Below the pieces are notes generated by a model. It worked only from the letters and a program-made list of their open reading frames with translations, had not been told where the DNA came from and made no database searches. DNA of 64,000 bases from Roseomonas elaeocarpi. GTDB lineage: Bacteria > Pseudomonadota > Alphaproteobacteria > Acetobacterales > Acetobacteraceae. The stretch's first letter is position 1. Every line of letters begins with the position of its first letter. Shown here piece after piece: positions 1 to 8,670 of the stretch. Made by a program: the position numbers and the translations under genes. Location of the stretch: positions 13,892 to 77,891 of the forward strand of contig NZ_JBHLUN010000011.1 in assembly GCF_042433915.1 (NCBI RefSeq), in the 5' to 3' direction.

Positions 1-115
1 CGCCCGGGCAGCGATCGGGCCGTGCCTTCCGCGAGCGGCGGAAATCCGTGGCCCCGGCCTCTCGCCCGATCGCCGCGGATGGGCTTCCATGTCGGGAATT
101 TTCAGGGAGGTCATC

Positions 116-913
116 ATGTCCGAAACCAACGACGCAGCCCGTCCGGAAACCTGCGCGGGCGGAACCGTGCGGGTCGCGGTGGTGACGGGCGCGGGCTCGG
201 GCATCGGGCGCGCGGCGGCGCTGGCGCTGCTGGCCGATGGCTGGTCGGTGGCGCTGGCCGGGCGGCGGCAGGACGCGCTGGAAGCGACGGCCGCGCTTGC
301 CGGCGAGGCCGCGGGGCGCTGCCTGCCGGTGGCGACCGACGTGGCCGACCGGGACTCGGTGGCGGCGCTGTTCGCGGCGGTGGAACGGCGCTGGGGCCGG
401 GTCGACCTGCTGTTCAACAATGCCGGCCGCGGCAGCCCCGCGGTGGATTTCGACGAGATCCGCTTCGAGGACTGGGCCGGCGTGGTCGCGGCGAACCTCA
501 CCGGCGCCTTCCTGTGCGCCCAGGCGGCCTACGGCATGATGAAGCGGCAACAGCCGCGCGGCGGGCGCATCATCAACAACGGCTCGATCAGCGCGCATGT
601 GCCGCGTCCGGGCAGCGCACCCTATACCGCCAGCAAGCACGCGATCAGCGGGCTGACCAAGTCGATCGGCCTCGACGGCCGCAAGCACGACATCGCCTGC
701 GGGCAGATCGACGTGGGCAATGCCGCCACCGAGATGACCGAGCGCATGAACAACGGCGTGCTGCAGCCCGACGGCCGGATGATGGTGGAGCCGCGCATGG
801 ACGTGGCCAATGTCGGGCGCGCCGTGGCCTACATGGCCTCGCTGCCGCTGGACGCCAACGTGCAGACCATCACGGTGATGGCGACGCAGATGCCTTTCCT
901 GGGGCGCGGCTGA
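116..913 (+). CDS. SDR family NAD(P)-dependent oxidoreductase
   Basis: A 265-aa short-chain dehydrogenase/reductase, expected to be a cytosolic NAD(P)-dependent alcohol/ketone oxidoreductase; the substrate cannot be told from sequence. The Rossmann cofactor loop TGAGSGIG is at residues 24-31, the NNAG motif at 101-104, and the catalytic Ser157 lies 13 residues before Tyr170, with Lys174 completing YxxxK. The ATG at 116 was chosen because a strong AGGGAGGT ribosome site ends four bases upstream of it; an ATG at 89 lacks one. It converges on the polyprenyl synthase gene with only 32 bases between them and has no obvious operon partner in the window. Confidence 0.9.
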   Translation: MSETNDAARPETCAGGTVRVAVVTGAGSGIGRAAALALLADGWSVALAGRRQDALEATAALAGEAAGRCLPVATDVADRDSVAALFAAVERRWGRVDLLFNNAGRGSPAVDFDEIRFEDWAGVVAANLTGAFLCAQAAYGMMKRQQPRGGRIINNGSISAHVPRPGSAPYTASKHAISGLTKSIGLDGRKHDIACGQIDVGNAATEMTERMNNGVLQPDGRMMVEPRMDVANVGRAVAYMASLPLDANVQTITVMATQMPFLGRG

Positions 914-945
914 GCGCCGGCGCCTGGCTCAACGCCCCGCGCGCC

Positions 946-1965
946 TCAGCGCGCGCGGGCGATGCAGAAGCCGACGATCTCGGCCAGCGAGCGACGCTCC
1001 GGCCCGTCGGGGAAACAGGCCAGGGCTTCCAGCGCCGACTGGCCATAGTCGTTGGCGCGGGCCAGCGTGTCCTCGAAGGCGCGATGGCGCTGCATGAGCG
1101 ACAGGGCCTGCGGCAGGTCGGCCTCGGTCTGCTCGCGCTCCTCGAGGACGCGGCGCCAGAAGACGCGCTCCTCCTCCGTGCCGCGCTCGTAGGCCAGGAG
1201 CACCGGCATGGTGATCTTGCCCTCGCGGAAATCGTCGCCGACCGTCTTGCCGAGCTCGGCCTGCCGCGCGGAATAGTCCAGCGCGTCGTCCACCAGCTGG
1301 AAGGCCATGCCGAGGTCGTGGCCGTAGCGGTGCAGCGCCAGCGCCTCGGCCTCGGGCCGGTCGGCCACCACGGCGCCGATCTCGGTGGCGGCGGCGAACA
1401 GGGCGGCGGTCTTGCCGGCGATCACCTGGAGGTACTGCTCCTCGGTGGTGGCGGTGTCGTTCTGGGTGACCAGCTGGAGGACCTCGCCCTCCACGATCGT
1501 GGCCGCCGCCTGGCTCAGGATCGCCAGCACCCGCAGCGAGCCGTCGCGCACCATCAGCTGAAAGGCGCGGGCGAACAGGAAGTCGCCCACCAGCACGGAA
1601 GGCTTGTTGCCGAACAGGGCGTTGGCGCTGGCCTGGCCGCGGCGGAGGTTGCTCTCGTCCACCACGTCGTCGTGCAGCAGCGTCGCGGTGTGGAGGAACT
1701 CGACGCAGGCGGCGAGCGCGGCGTGGCGCTTGCCCCGGTAGCCGCACATGCGGGCGGCCGCCAGGGTGAGCAGCGGGCGCAGCCGCTTGCCGCCGGCGGC
1801 CACGATATGGGCGGCAAGCTGCGGGATCAGCGCCACCGGGCTGTCCATGTGCTCGACGATCAGCCGGTTGCACAGCTCAAGGTCGTCGCGCACCAGATCG
1901 GTCAGCGTCGTGAGCGCGGCCTCGGGATTCAGGTCAGAGGCGGTGTGAGTGACAACAACGCTCAA
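946..1965 (-). CDS. Polyprenyl (octaprenyl/decaprenyl-type) diphosphate synthase
   Basis: Trans-isoprenyl diphosphate synthase, about 339 aa, that condenses isopentenyl diphosphate units to build the side chain of ubiquinone. Both aspartate-rich motifs are present: DDVVD inside LLHDDVVDESNLRRGQ and the second, DDALD, near the middle. The GGKRLRP substrate motif lies just upstream of the first. No ATG fits the family's usual N-terminus. TTG at 1965 gives the normal length, and an upstream start at 2061 would run into the divergent DUF2007 gene. The chain length of the product is not predictable here, so ispB is plausible but not assigned. Confidence 0.88.
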   Translation of the reverse strand: MSVVVTHTASDLNPEAALTTLTDLVRDDLELCNRLIVEHMDSPVALIPQLAAHIVAAGGKRLRPLLTLAAARMCGYRGKRHAALAACVEFLHTATLLHDDVVDESNLRRGQASANALFGNKPSVLVGDFLFARAFQLMVRDGSLRVLAILSQAAATIVEGEVLQLVTQNDTATTEEQYLQVIAGKTAALFAAATEIGAVVADRPEAEALALHRYGHDLGMAFQLVDDALDYSARQAELGKTVGDDFREGKITMPVLLAYERGTEEERVFWRRVLEEREQTEADLPQALSLMQRHRAFEDTLARANDYGQSALEALACFPDGPERRSLAEIVGFCIARAR

Positions 1966-2055
1966 GCGGGGATTGACCTTGGTTTGACTGGCCGCACCAT
2001 AAACACCCCCTGGTGCCACGCCAAGGCAGAGGGGGCAGTGATCGGAAACAGGCCT

Positions 2056-2283
2056 ATGCACATCCTGGCGACCGGGGCGGACCCGGTGCGTCTGAGCTTC
2101 CTGCAGTCCCTGCTGCGCGATGCCGGCATCCCGTCCGTGGTGCTGGACGCGCAGATCAGCGCGCTGGAAGGCGGGATCGGCGCCTTCCCGCGCCGGCTGG
2201 CGGTGAGCGACCGGGATGCGGCAGCGGCCCGTGCCGTGTTGCGGGAAGCGCAGCTGCCCGAAGGCGGGATGCTGCAGGATTGA
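2056..2283 (+). CDS. DUF2007-type small protein
   Basis: A 75-aa protein matching the pattern of the DUF2007 'putative signal transducing protein' family: an N-terminal strand, then a helix and a DPVRLSFLQSLL region, then an acidic loop with VVLD. Family function is not established. It is divergent from the polyprenyl synthase and its 3' end overlaps by four bases the TTG start proposed for the following methyltransferase, suggesting co-translation. The adjacency of a DUF2007 gene and an NPPY methyltransferase downstream of a polyprenyl synthase is something I recall from other alphaproteobacteria, but I cannot verify it here. Confidence 0.78.
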   Translation: MHILATGADPVRLSFLQSLLRDAGIPSVVLDAQISALEGGIGAFPRRLAVSDRDAAAARAVLREAQLPEGGMLQD

Positions 2284-3116
2284 ACGATCCCGCGCAGGAC
2301 GCGCCGGAGATGCGCGAGGACAGGCTGCTCGGCGGCCGCGTGCGGCTGCGCCAGCCGGCCGACGGGCTGCGGGCCGGGCTGGACGCGGTGATGCTGGCAG
2401 CGGCGGTTCCGGCCCGGCCAGGCGAGCGCGTGCTGGAGCTGGGCACCGGCAGCGGCCCGGCGGCGCTGTGCCTGCTGGCGCGGGTTCCCGGCAGTTCCGT
2501 GGTGGCGGTGGAGCGCGACGCCGGACTGGCCGCGCTGGCGGCGGAAAACCTGGCGCTGAACGGCTGGTCGGACCGCGGCACCGTCAGGCAGGCGGATATC
2601 GTGGATCGAGCGGCGCTGCGCGACCTGCCGATCGCCGATCACGGCATGGCCAATCCGCCCTACTGGGAAGACGGGCGGGCCTCGCCCGATGCGCGACGGG
2701 CCGCTGCCATGCACGAGTGCGCGGCGGTGCCGCTGCTTCGCTGGACCGCGGCCCTGTCACGCGGGGTGCGGCGCGGCGGTACGGGGGTGCTGATCCTGCC
2801 GGCGTCGCGGCTGCTCGACGGTCTCGGTGCGCTGCGCGAGGTTGGTTTCGGAAGCCTGGCGGTGCTGCCGCTCTGGCCACGCGCCGGCGAGGCGGCGCGG
2901 CGTGTCCTGCTGCTCGGCCGGGTGGGCGGCCGGGGACCGGACAGGGTGCTGCCGGGGCTGGTGCTGCATCACGGCCGGGACTGGACCGGGGAGGCCCAGG
3001 CGATCCTGCGCGACGCGGCGCCCCTGCCCGGCCTCAGCCCCCTTCCTCGGGGTGGCGCAGGAGCCAGAGCCGTTCATGCGCCGCCACCAGGCTCTCCATG
3101 CTCTTGCGACGGTTGA
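2280..3116 (+). CDS. tRNA1(Val) (adenine-N6)-methyltransferase-like protein
   Basis: A class I S-adenosylmethionine-dependent methyltransferase of about 278 aa, resembling the TrmN6/YfiC family that modifies adenine 37 of tRNA1(Val). The AdoMet loop VLELGTGSG is at residues 51-59 and the base-flipping N6-adenine motif NPPY at 125-128. The start is uncertain: TTG at 2280 overlaps the end of the DUF2007 gene, and ATG at 2310 is the alternative. The last 83 bases overlap the 3' end of the convergent small gene on the other strand, so the C-terminal tail rich in Gly, Ala and Pro may not be conserved. Confidence 0.8.
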   Translation: MNDPAQDAPEMREDRLLGGRVRLRQPADGLRAGLDAVMLAAAVPARPGERVLELGTGSGPAALCLLARVPGSSVVAVERDAGLAALAAENLALNGWSDRGTVRQADIVDRAALRDLPIADHGMANPPYWEDGRASPDARRAAAMHECAAVPLLRWTAALSRGVRRGGTGVLILPASRLLDGLGALREVGFGSLAVLPLWPRAGEAARRVLLLGRVGGRGPDRVLPGLVLHHGRDWTGEAQAILRDAAPLPGLSPLPRGGAGARAVHAPPPGSPCSCDG

Positions 3117-3315
3117 CGTCGGGCTGAAGCGGCCGGCGGGTGAGCATCATCTCCAAGAGGCGGAGGAGTTCCTCCGCGACCTCGAACTCGCTCTGGTCGC
3201 AGGCATGATGAAAGGCGATCAGGATCTTGTCCGTGAGGCGCCGAGTTTGCCGCGGTGCCGGCGTGGTGGGTGGCACGAAGCGGGTGCCGTCGTTGTTTTG
3301 GTTACCTTCAGCCAT
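3034..3315 (-). CDS. Conserved small protein of unknown function
   Basis: A 93-aa protein I do not recognise by name. The N-terminal 25 residues are polar and proline-rich. The rest reads as two or three helices (ILIAFHHACDQSEFEVAEEL, then RRKSMESLVAAHERLWLL) with even acidic/basic spacing, which is typical of real helical coding sequence. ATG at 3315 is preferred over one at 3348. It converges with the methyltransferase and overlaps it by 83 bases. The long overlap means one of the two 3' boundaries could be off, but the helical periodicity supports this frame. Confidence 0.65.
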   Translation of the reverse strand: MAEGNQNNDGTRFVPPTTPAPRQTRRLTDKILIAFHHACDQSEFEVAEELLRLLEMMLTRRPLQPDVNRRKSMESLVAAHERLWLLRHPEEGG

Positions 3316-3398
3316 GCACGGCCGGTGCCTCGTGAACTGGGTCTGCAACGCCCGGGACGAGAACGGCCCAGGGCATTACAACCAGAGTAGCCGCTCCG

Positions 3399-3472
3399 CC
3401 CGCAGGACGGAACCCGCTCCGACAGGTCGTGTCGCTGGTGGCGTCACTTCCCGCCCGAGCGTGTCCTGCGGG
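3399..3472. repeat. 10-bp perfect inverted repeat flanking 54 bp, next to nrdB stop
   Basis: CCCGCAGGAC at 3399-3408 is repeated exactly in inverted form at 3463-3472, one base before the nrdB stop codon on the minus strand. The 54-base interior contains a further GACA/TGTC pair. It could fold as a structured 3' end of the nrdB transcript, but there is no U tract, so a classical intrinsic terminator is not supported. Confidence 0.4.
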
Positions 3473-3473
3473 T

Positions 3474-4508
3474 TCAGCCGGCCGCCGCGCCGTCCTGGAA
3501 CACGCTGTCGGCGAAGGCTTCTTCCCAGCTGCCGGTGGTGGAGGCCTTGGAATACTCGGTGGCCCGGTTCTCGAAGAAGTTGGTGTGCTCGATGGCGTTG
3601 AGCATCTCGTCGAGCCAGGGCAGCGGGTTCCGGTCCGTGTCGTACATCGTGTCCAGTCCCAGCTGCTGGAGGCGGCGGTCGGCGATGAAGCGGATGTAGC
3701 GCTTGACCTCGGGCGCGGTCAGGCCCTCCACGTCGCCCATCTCGAAGGCGAGGTCGATGAACGCGTCCTCGTGCTCCACGATGGTGGCGCAGATCTCGCG
3801 CAGGTCGCGGCGCAGCTCCTCGTTCCAGATCTCCGGGTTCTCGGCCACGAAGGTGTGGAAGAGCTTGATCACCGACAGGCAGTGCAGCGTCTCGTCGCGC
3901 ACCGACCAGGTCACGATCTGCCCCATGCCCTTCATCTTGTTGAAGCGGGGGAAGTTCAGCAGGATCGCGAAGGAGGCGAAGAGCTGCAGACCCTCGGTGA
4001 AGGCGCCGAAGGCGGCCAGGGTCTTGGCGATCTCGGTCTTCGATTCGACCGAGAAGCTCTGCATGTAGTCGAACTTGTCCTTCATCTCCTTGTACTTGAG
4101 GAAGGCCTGGTACTCGGTCTCGGGGATGCCGATGGTGTCCAGCAGGTGCGAGTAGGCGGCGATGTGGACCGTCTCGATGTTCGAGAAGGCCGACAGCATC
4201 ATGAGCACTTCCGTCGGCTTAAACACCTGGGAGTAGTGCTTCATGTAGCAGTTGTTCACCTCCACGTCGGACTGCGTGAAGAAGCGGAAGATCTGCGTGA
4301 CGAGGTTGCGCTCGATGTCCGTCAGGTTCTTCTGCCAGTCCTTCACGTCATCGGCCATCGGCACCTCCTCCGGCAGCCAGTGGACGCGCTGCTGCGTCAG
4401 CCAGGCGTCGTAGGCCCAGGGGTAGCGGAAGGGCTTGTAGACCGGGTTCGAGGTCAGGAGGTTGAACTGCTCCGGCAAGGCGGAGGCGGTCTGGTGTCCG
4501 TCGGGCAT
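3474..4508 (-). CDS. nrdB: Class I ribonucleotide reductase, beta (radical) subunit
   Basis: R2 subunit, 344 aa, that holds the diiron centre and generates the radical used by NrdA to reduce ribonucleoside diphosphates to deoxyribonucleotides. Ligand and radical positions fit the class Ia pattern: Asp81, Glu112, His115 and, four residues on, Tyr119, the position of the stable tyrosyl radical. The later RDETLHC motif supplies the remaining Glu and His ligands. ATG at 4508 (MPDGHQT) is preferred to 4556 because the family aligns from here. It is separated from nrdA by five genes, three of them on the opposite strand, so it must have its own promoter. Confidence 0.96.
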   Translation of the reverse strand: MPDGHQTASALPEQFNLLTSNPVYKPFRYPWAYDAWLTQQRVHWLPEEVPMADDVKDWQKNLTDIERNLVTQIFRFFTQSDVEVNNCYMKHYSQVFKPTEVLMMLSAFSNIETVHIAAYSHLLDTIGIPETEYQAFLKYKEMKDKFDYMQSFSVESKTEIAKTLAAFGAFTEGLQLFASFAILLNFPRFNKMKGMGQIVTWSVRDETLHCLSVIKLFHTFVAENPEIWNEELRRDLREICATIVEHEDAFIDLAFEMGDVEGLTAPEVKRYIRFIADRRLQQLGLDTMYDTDRNPLPWLDEMLNAIEHTNFFENRATEYSKASTTGSWEEAFADSVFQDGAAAG

Positions 4509-4685
4509 CGGTGTCGGTCTCTTGCGGTCGGGGAGCGGCCTGGGTGCGGGACCCAAAGCCGGGTGTCGTTCGGGGGCTGATCCGGGGGCGCAGGCTGATC
4601 CGCCGCGCAGGGGGCGGGTGGAAGCTCAACAGCGCCCGCGAGGGTTGCCGGGCGGGTCTATGCGGGGGTCCGGCGCATCGCCTCG

Positions 4686-4714
4686 ATTATGCTGGGGCGC
4701 CTCCGTCTGGGCAA
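4686..4714 (-). promoter_or_regulatory. Candidate sigma-70 promoter for nrdB
   Basis: Reading the minus strand, TTGCCC (4714-4709) and CATAAT (4691-4686) are separated by exactly 17 bases. This gives a close match to a housekeeping promoter about 180 bases upstream of the nrdB start, in an otherwise GC-rich spacer (4509-4925). No NrdR-like box like those before nrdA was found here. The rest of this 417-base spacer shows no further gene. Confidence 0.5.
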
Positions 4715-4925
4715 GGCTGGAGGTAGGCCGGGCTGGCCCAGCCGGTGAAGGCCGGCATTCAGACGATTGAAGTTGCCCCGTTTTCGCCAATGCAGGTCGG
4801 GCGCGCGGCGATGGGGCGACGCGGGCACGCGTCTTGCAAGTTGGATCAGCCCCGTAAGGCAGCCCCGCGGGTCAGTCCCGAGGGGCAGCCCCCGTGGCCC
4901 CGTCACCTCGTCAGGAGATCCCGCC

Positions 4926-6224
4926 GTGCCGAAGCGCTTCCACCTCGGATGGTTCGCCAACTTCTCGGCCGGGGAATGGAACCAGCCCTTCTCGGCCGCC
5001 GATCCGAGCTGGGACGGCAGGCTCTACCTCGACATGGCGCAGGCGATGGAGCGCGCCTGCTTCGACTACATCATGCTCGAGGACACGCTGATGGTGTCCG
5101 AGGCCTGGGGCGGCACCGCGGAGGCCACGCTGCGGCACGCCCTGCAGGCGCCCAAGCACGATCCGCTGCCGCTGGCCGCGATGATCGCCGCCGCGACGAC
5201 GCGACTCGGCGTGGTGGCGACCATGTCCACCATGGCCTACCCGCCCTTCCTGCTGGCGCGCCTCGCCTCCACGATCGACAGCCTGTCGGGCGGCCGCTTC
5301 GGCTGGAACATCGTGACCTCGGGCGAGGACAGCGCGGCGCAGAACCTCGGCCTGGAGGCCCTGCCCCCGCGCGAGGCGCGCTACGACATGGCCGACGAGT
5401 ACGTGGAGCTGGTGCGGCAGCTCTTCGACTCGTGGCAGCCCGACGCCGTGGTGCTGGACCGGGAAAGCGGGGTCTTCGCCGACCACCGCAAGGTCGCGCC
5501 CATTCATTTCGAAGGAAAGTACTTCCGCTCGCGCGGACCGTTGAACACGGTGCGCTCGCCGCAGGGGCGGCCGGTCTTCGTGCAGGCCGGCGGCTCGCCG
5601 CGCGGTCGGGAGTTCGCGGCGCGCACGGCGGATTCGATCATCGCCACGGCCAATGGCGTGGAAGGGATGAAGCGCTACCGCGACGACGTCCGGGCGCGGG
5701 CGGCGGCGGCGGGGCGTGACCCGGACAGCATCAAGGTGCTGTTCCTGATCTACCCGGTCCTGGGCGAGACGCCCGAGGAGGCGGAGGCGCGCTACAGCCG
5801 CATGGTGAATGCGCCGTGGTTCATCGAGGCCTCGCTCGCGGCGATGGGCACGGTGACGGATATCGACTTCTCGCGCTTCGACCTCGACCAGGAGCTGCCG
5901 CACCTGACCACCAACGGCGAGCAAGGGTCGCTCGACAAGTTCGCGCAGTGGGGCAGCGGCAAGACGCTGCGGCAGCTCGCCTCCGAGCGCTACGACGGGG
6001 GCCTGCGGCTGGTGGGCACGCCCGATGCCATCGCGGCGCAGATGGGCGAGGCGATGGAGGCGATCGGCGGCGACGGCTTTCTGATCAGCACGCCCTTCCA
6101 GCGCACCAGCCGCCGCGCCGTGGTGGAGATCACGGAAGGGCTGGTGCCGGCGCTGCAGCGGCGCGGCTTGGTCCGCACGCGCTACGAGCACGCAATGCTG
6201 CGCGACACGCTGGCGGAGTTCTGA
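4926..6224 (+). CDS. NtaA/SnaA/DszA-family FMN-dependent monooxygenase
   Basis: Luciferase-like, two-component flavin monooxygenase, 432 aa, of the nitrilotriacetate monooxygenase component A group. These enzymes use reduced FMN from a separate reductase to oxidise aminocarboxylates, thiophenes or similar substrates. Family signatures are the N-terminal FHLGWFANF, the LEDTLMVSEAWGG loop, SGGRFGWNIVTS, and RYDMADEYVEL followed by the RPVFVQAGGS segment. GTG at 4926 is the start: AGGAG at 4913-4917 is 8 bases upstream. No flavin reductase gene is adjacent. A second family member lies at 31803-33170. Substrate unknown. Confidence 0.9.
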   Translation: MPKRFHLGWFANFSAGEWNQPFSAADPSWDGRLYLDMAQAMERACFDYIMLEDTLMVSEAWGGTAEATLRHALQAPKHDPLPLAAMIAAATTRLGVVATMSTMAYPPFLLARLASTIDSLSGGRFGWNIVTSGEDSAAQNLGLEALPPREARYDMADEYVELVRQLFDSWQPDAVVLDRESGVFADHRKVAPIHFEGKYFRSRGPLNTVRSPQGRPVFVQAGGSPRGREFAARTADSIIATANGVEGMKRYRDDVRARAAAAGRDPDSIKVLFLIYPVLGETPEEAEARYSRMVNAPWFIEASLAAMGTVTDIDFSRFDLDQELPHLTTNGEQGSLDKFAQWGSGKTLRQLASERYDGGLRLVGTPDAIAAQMGEAMEAIGGDGFLISTPFQRTSRRAVVEITEGLVPALQRRGLVRTRYEHAMLRDTLAEF

Positions 6225-6315
6225 TGCCGCCGCGCGAGGGCCAGGGCCAACGCGCTGCGGAGGCACACGATCTGTGGGGGCGGCCGCGGGGCAGAATGGC
6301 CACCCCGCCCCCTGG

Positions 6316-6990
6316 TCAGGCCGGTGCCGGAGCGGCCGGGCGGACCCGCGCCGGGTCGAGGCGGTGTTCCAGCCAGCGGACGCCGAGGCTCGCGGGGATG
6401 CTGATCACCAGGTAGATCAGGAACACCACCGTGTAGATGCTCATGTACTTGAAGGTGTCCGAGGCGATCAGCTGGCCGCGGAACATCAGCTCGGCGATCG
6501 AGATCGTGGACACCAGCGCGGTGTCCTTGAACATCGACACGAAGTAGTTGCCCACCGGTGGCACCACGATGCGGATGGCCTGCGGCAGGATCACCAGCCG
6601 CATCGCCTGTCGCGGCCGCAGGCCGAGCGCCGCGGCGGCCTCGCTCTGCGAGCGCGGGATCGCCGCGATGCCGGCGCGGAAGACCTCGCTGAGATAGGCG
6701 CCGTAGTTGATGGCCAGCCCCGCGAGCCCCGCCTGGATCGGCGTCAGCCGCAGGCCCAGCAGCGGCAGGACGTAGTAGATGTAGAAGAGCTGGAGGATCA
6801 GCGGCGAGCCGCGGATCACCTCCACGAAGACGGTGGCCGGCCAGCGCAGCGCCCGGCGCGGGCTCAGGCGCGCCAGGGCCAACAGGAGGCCCAGGACGAG
6901 GGCGATGGCCATGCCGCCGAGGGTGAGCAGCACGGTCAGCTGGACGCCCGCCCAGAGGTCGGGCGCCCAGCTGCGGAGATCGGCCAGCAT
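6316..6990 (-). CDS. Polar amino-acid ABC transporter permease
   Basis: Inner-membrane permease of the HisM/GlnP family, 224 aa, with about five hydrophobic segments. The typical EAA loop (SEAAAALGLRPRQAMRLVIL) contacts the ATPase. The start at 6990 overlaps the stop codon of the upstream binding-protein gene by one base (TAATG), so translation is coupled. The two genes form a transporter pair with no ATPase gene nearby, so an ATPase from elsewhere must serve it, or the system is incomplete. Substrate class (a polar amino acid or related compound) is inferred from family only. Confidence 0.9.
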   Translation of the reverse strand: MLADLRSWAPDLWAGVQLTVLLTLGGMAIALVLGLLLALARLSPRRALRWPATVFVEVIRGSPLILQLFYIYYVLPLLGLRLTPIQAGLAGLAINYGAYLSEVFRAGIAAIPRSQSEAAAALGLRPRQAMRLVILPQAIRIVVPPVGNYFVSMFKDTALVSTISIAELMFRGQLIASDTFKYMSIYTVVFLIYLVISIPASLGVRWLEHRLDPARVRPAAPAPA

Positions 6991-7835
6991 TACGGGTTCA
7001 GGAAGAACTCCGTGGGGGTGAGGCCCCACTTGTTGAAGATCTTCGCGGCGGTGCCGTCGGCCTTCATCGCGGCGTAGGTGGTGTTGAAGGCCTTGAGGAA
7101 GCCGTCATTGCCCTTGGCGATGCCGAAGGCGCAGTTGGAGGCGGATTTCTCGTCGGGCACGTAGTCGCCCACCAGTTCGAAGCGCAGCTCGGCGTTCTGC
7201 TTCAGCGCGTAGGCCGACAGGCTGCCGTCCACCACCGCCGCGTCGATGCGCCCGGCGGAAAGGTCGGCCAGGACGTTCTGGATCGTCGGGTACTGGCGGA
7301 TGTCGATCGTGGTGCCCGAGGGGCAGCGGCTGCTCGCCTGTCGCAGCAGGTCGATATAGGTCGTGCCCTGGTAGCTGCCGGCGGTCTTGCCGCAGAGATC
7401 GGCCAGGCTGTGCAGCTTCTTCGGATTGCCGGGCGCGACGTCGAGCGATTCCGGGTTGAAGAAGGTGGTGTCGGTGAAGTCGATCACCTGCTGCCGCGCC
7501 GGGCGGACGTACATGGCGTCGCCGATCAGCTGGATCCGCTGGCTCTGGATCGAAGGGATCAGGCTGTTGAAGGGCATGGCCACGACCTTCAGCTCGGCCT
7601 TGATGCCGCTGCGGCTGAGGAATTCCCGCAGGATGTCGGGCAGGACGCCGGCCGCGCCCTTGGTCTCCGGGTCCACGAAGCTCAGCGGCGCGTCGTTGGA
7701 GGTGCCGATCACCAGCTCCCCCTGCGAGCGGACCTGATCCAGCAGGTCGGCGGCGCGCGCTGGTGCCGCCGCGGTAGCCAGGATCGGTGCGACGGCGAGC
7801 ATTCCGGCCAGGAGCCGGGCAAGGACGATCCGCAT
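6990..7835 (-). CDS. Amino-acid ABC transporter substrate-binding protein
   Basis: Periplasmic solute-binding protein of family 3, 281 aa. The N-terminus is a signal peptide ending in the AxA-like site PARAA, near residue 28. The mature part starts LLDQVRSQGELVIGTSNDAPL, a classic family 3 opening that includes the strand forming the ligand pocket. Two cysteines (LCGK... and SSRC...) could form a disulfide as in other amino-acid binding proteins. ATG at 7835 was chosen because the signal peptide starts there. It is first in a two-gene operon with the permease. Confidence 0.9.
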   Translation of the reverse strand: MRIVLARLLAGMLAVAPILATAAAPARAADLLDQVRSQGELVIGTSNDAPLSFVDPETKGAAGVLPDILREFLSRSGIKAELKVVAMPFNSLIPSIQSQRIQLIGDAMYVRPARQQVIDFTDTTFFNPESLDVAPGNPKKLHSLADLCGKTAGSYQGTTYIDLLRQASSRCPSGTTIDIRQYPTIQNVLADLSAGRIDAAVVDGSLSAYALKQNAELRFELVGDYVPDEKSASNCAFGIAKGNDGFLKAFNTTYAAMKADGTAAKIFNKWGLTPTEFFLNP

Positions 7836-7985
7836 TCGGGGCGCTTTCCGCTGTTTGCGGCGCCGTGTCCTGCAAGACCGGGGCCAGAGCGGTGGCCCAA
7901 ACTGGAGCCGGCGTTGCGGCAGGGATCGGGGCACGGGGTTCCGGACGTGGCTGGCGCGGAAGCGTGGCCGGGCTATCGTCGCGCC

Positions 7986-8588
7986 ATGAGCCCAGACGAC
8001 CTGCAGACCATCCCAGCCCGCTCCGGCCGCGCGCAGCGGCTCGAAGCGGGGCAGAGCATCACCGTGATCAACACGCACGGGACGCAGGTGCTCGACACCT
8101 GGGCCTTCGCGGCCGGAGACCTCGGCGAGTACCTGTCGATGGAGCACACGCGCTCGGTTAACAGCCGCTGGCTGGTGGGGCCGGGCATGGTGTTCGTGTC
8201 CACGAAGCGGCGGCCGATGCTGACCCTGGTGGAGGATCGCTCGCCCGGCGTGCACGACATGCTGCTGCCGGCCTGCAGCCCGGAGATCTACCGCGAGCTG
8301 GGTTGCGCGGACGGCCATGCGAGCTGCCAGAACAACCTCCATACAGCGCTGGCGGCGGTGGGCCTGGCGGTGCCGATCACCCCTGCCCCGCTGAACCTGT
8401 TCATGAACGTGCCGATCACGGCCGACGGCGCGCTGGACCGGGTTCCGCCCACGGCGCGGCCGGGCGACGCCGTGGTGCTGCGGGCGGAGATGCCGCTGTG
8501 GATCGTGTTCTCCGCCTGCCCGCAGGACGTGACGCCGATCAACGGCGCCCTGCGGCAGCCGGTGGAGGCGCATTACCGCCTGGGCTGA
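7986..8588 (+). CDS. DUF1989 / urea carboxylase-associated family protein
   Basis: A 200-aa protein of the DUF1989 family, often found with urea carboxylase and allophanate hydrolase genes but not itself assigned a clear reaction. Recognisable family features are the early VINTHGTQVLDTWAF segment, the SMEHTRSVNSRWLVGPG region, and a conserved cysteine-containing stretch GHASCQNNL that is a possible metal or catalytic site. It sits between an amino-acid transporter transcribed away from it and a nucleoside hydrolase 82 bases downstream on the same strand. This places it in a nitrogen-scavenging context (inference). Confidence 0.82.
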   Translation: MSPDDLQTIPARSGRAQRLEAGQSITVINTHGTQVLDTWAFAAGDLGEYLSMEHTRSVNSRWLVGPGMVFVSTKRRPMLTLVEDRSPGVHDMLLPACSPEIYRELGCADGHASCQNNLHTALAAVGLAVPITPAPLNLFMNVPITADGALDRVPPTARPGDAVVLRAEMPLWIVFSACPQDVTPINGALRQPVEAHYRLG

Positions 8589-8670
8589 GGCCGCGGGCGG
8601 CTGCTGCGCCCCGGTCGTGATGCCGGGGCGGCCTGGACAGCGGCCGCACCGCCGTTGTTGAAATGGTGCC

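Noticed and set aside
22..2283. A 753-codon open frame on the plus strand
   Set aside because: It crosses the SDR gene in a second frame and then runs antisense to the polyprenyl synthase, and its product is Arg/Gly/Ala-rich low complexity. Only its last 75 codons, the DUF2007 gene, are real.
4509..4925. NrdR boxes upstream of nrdB
   Set aside because: Only GC-rich chance palindromes such as GGCTGGCCCAGCC were seen, without the spacing or core of the nrdA boxes.
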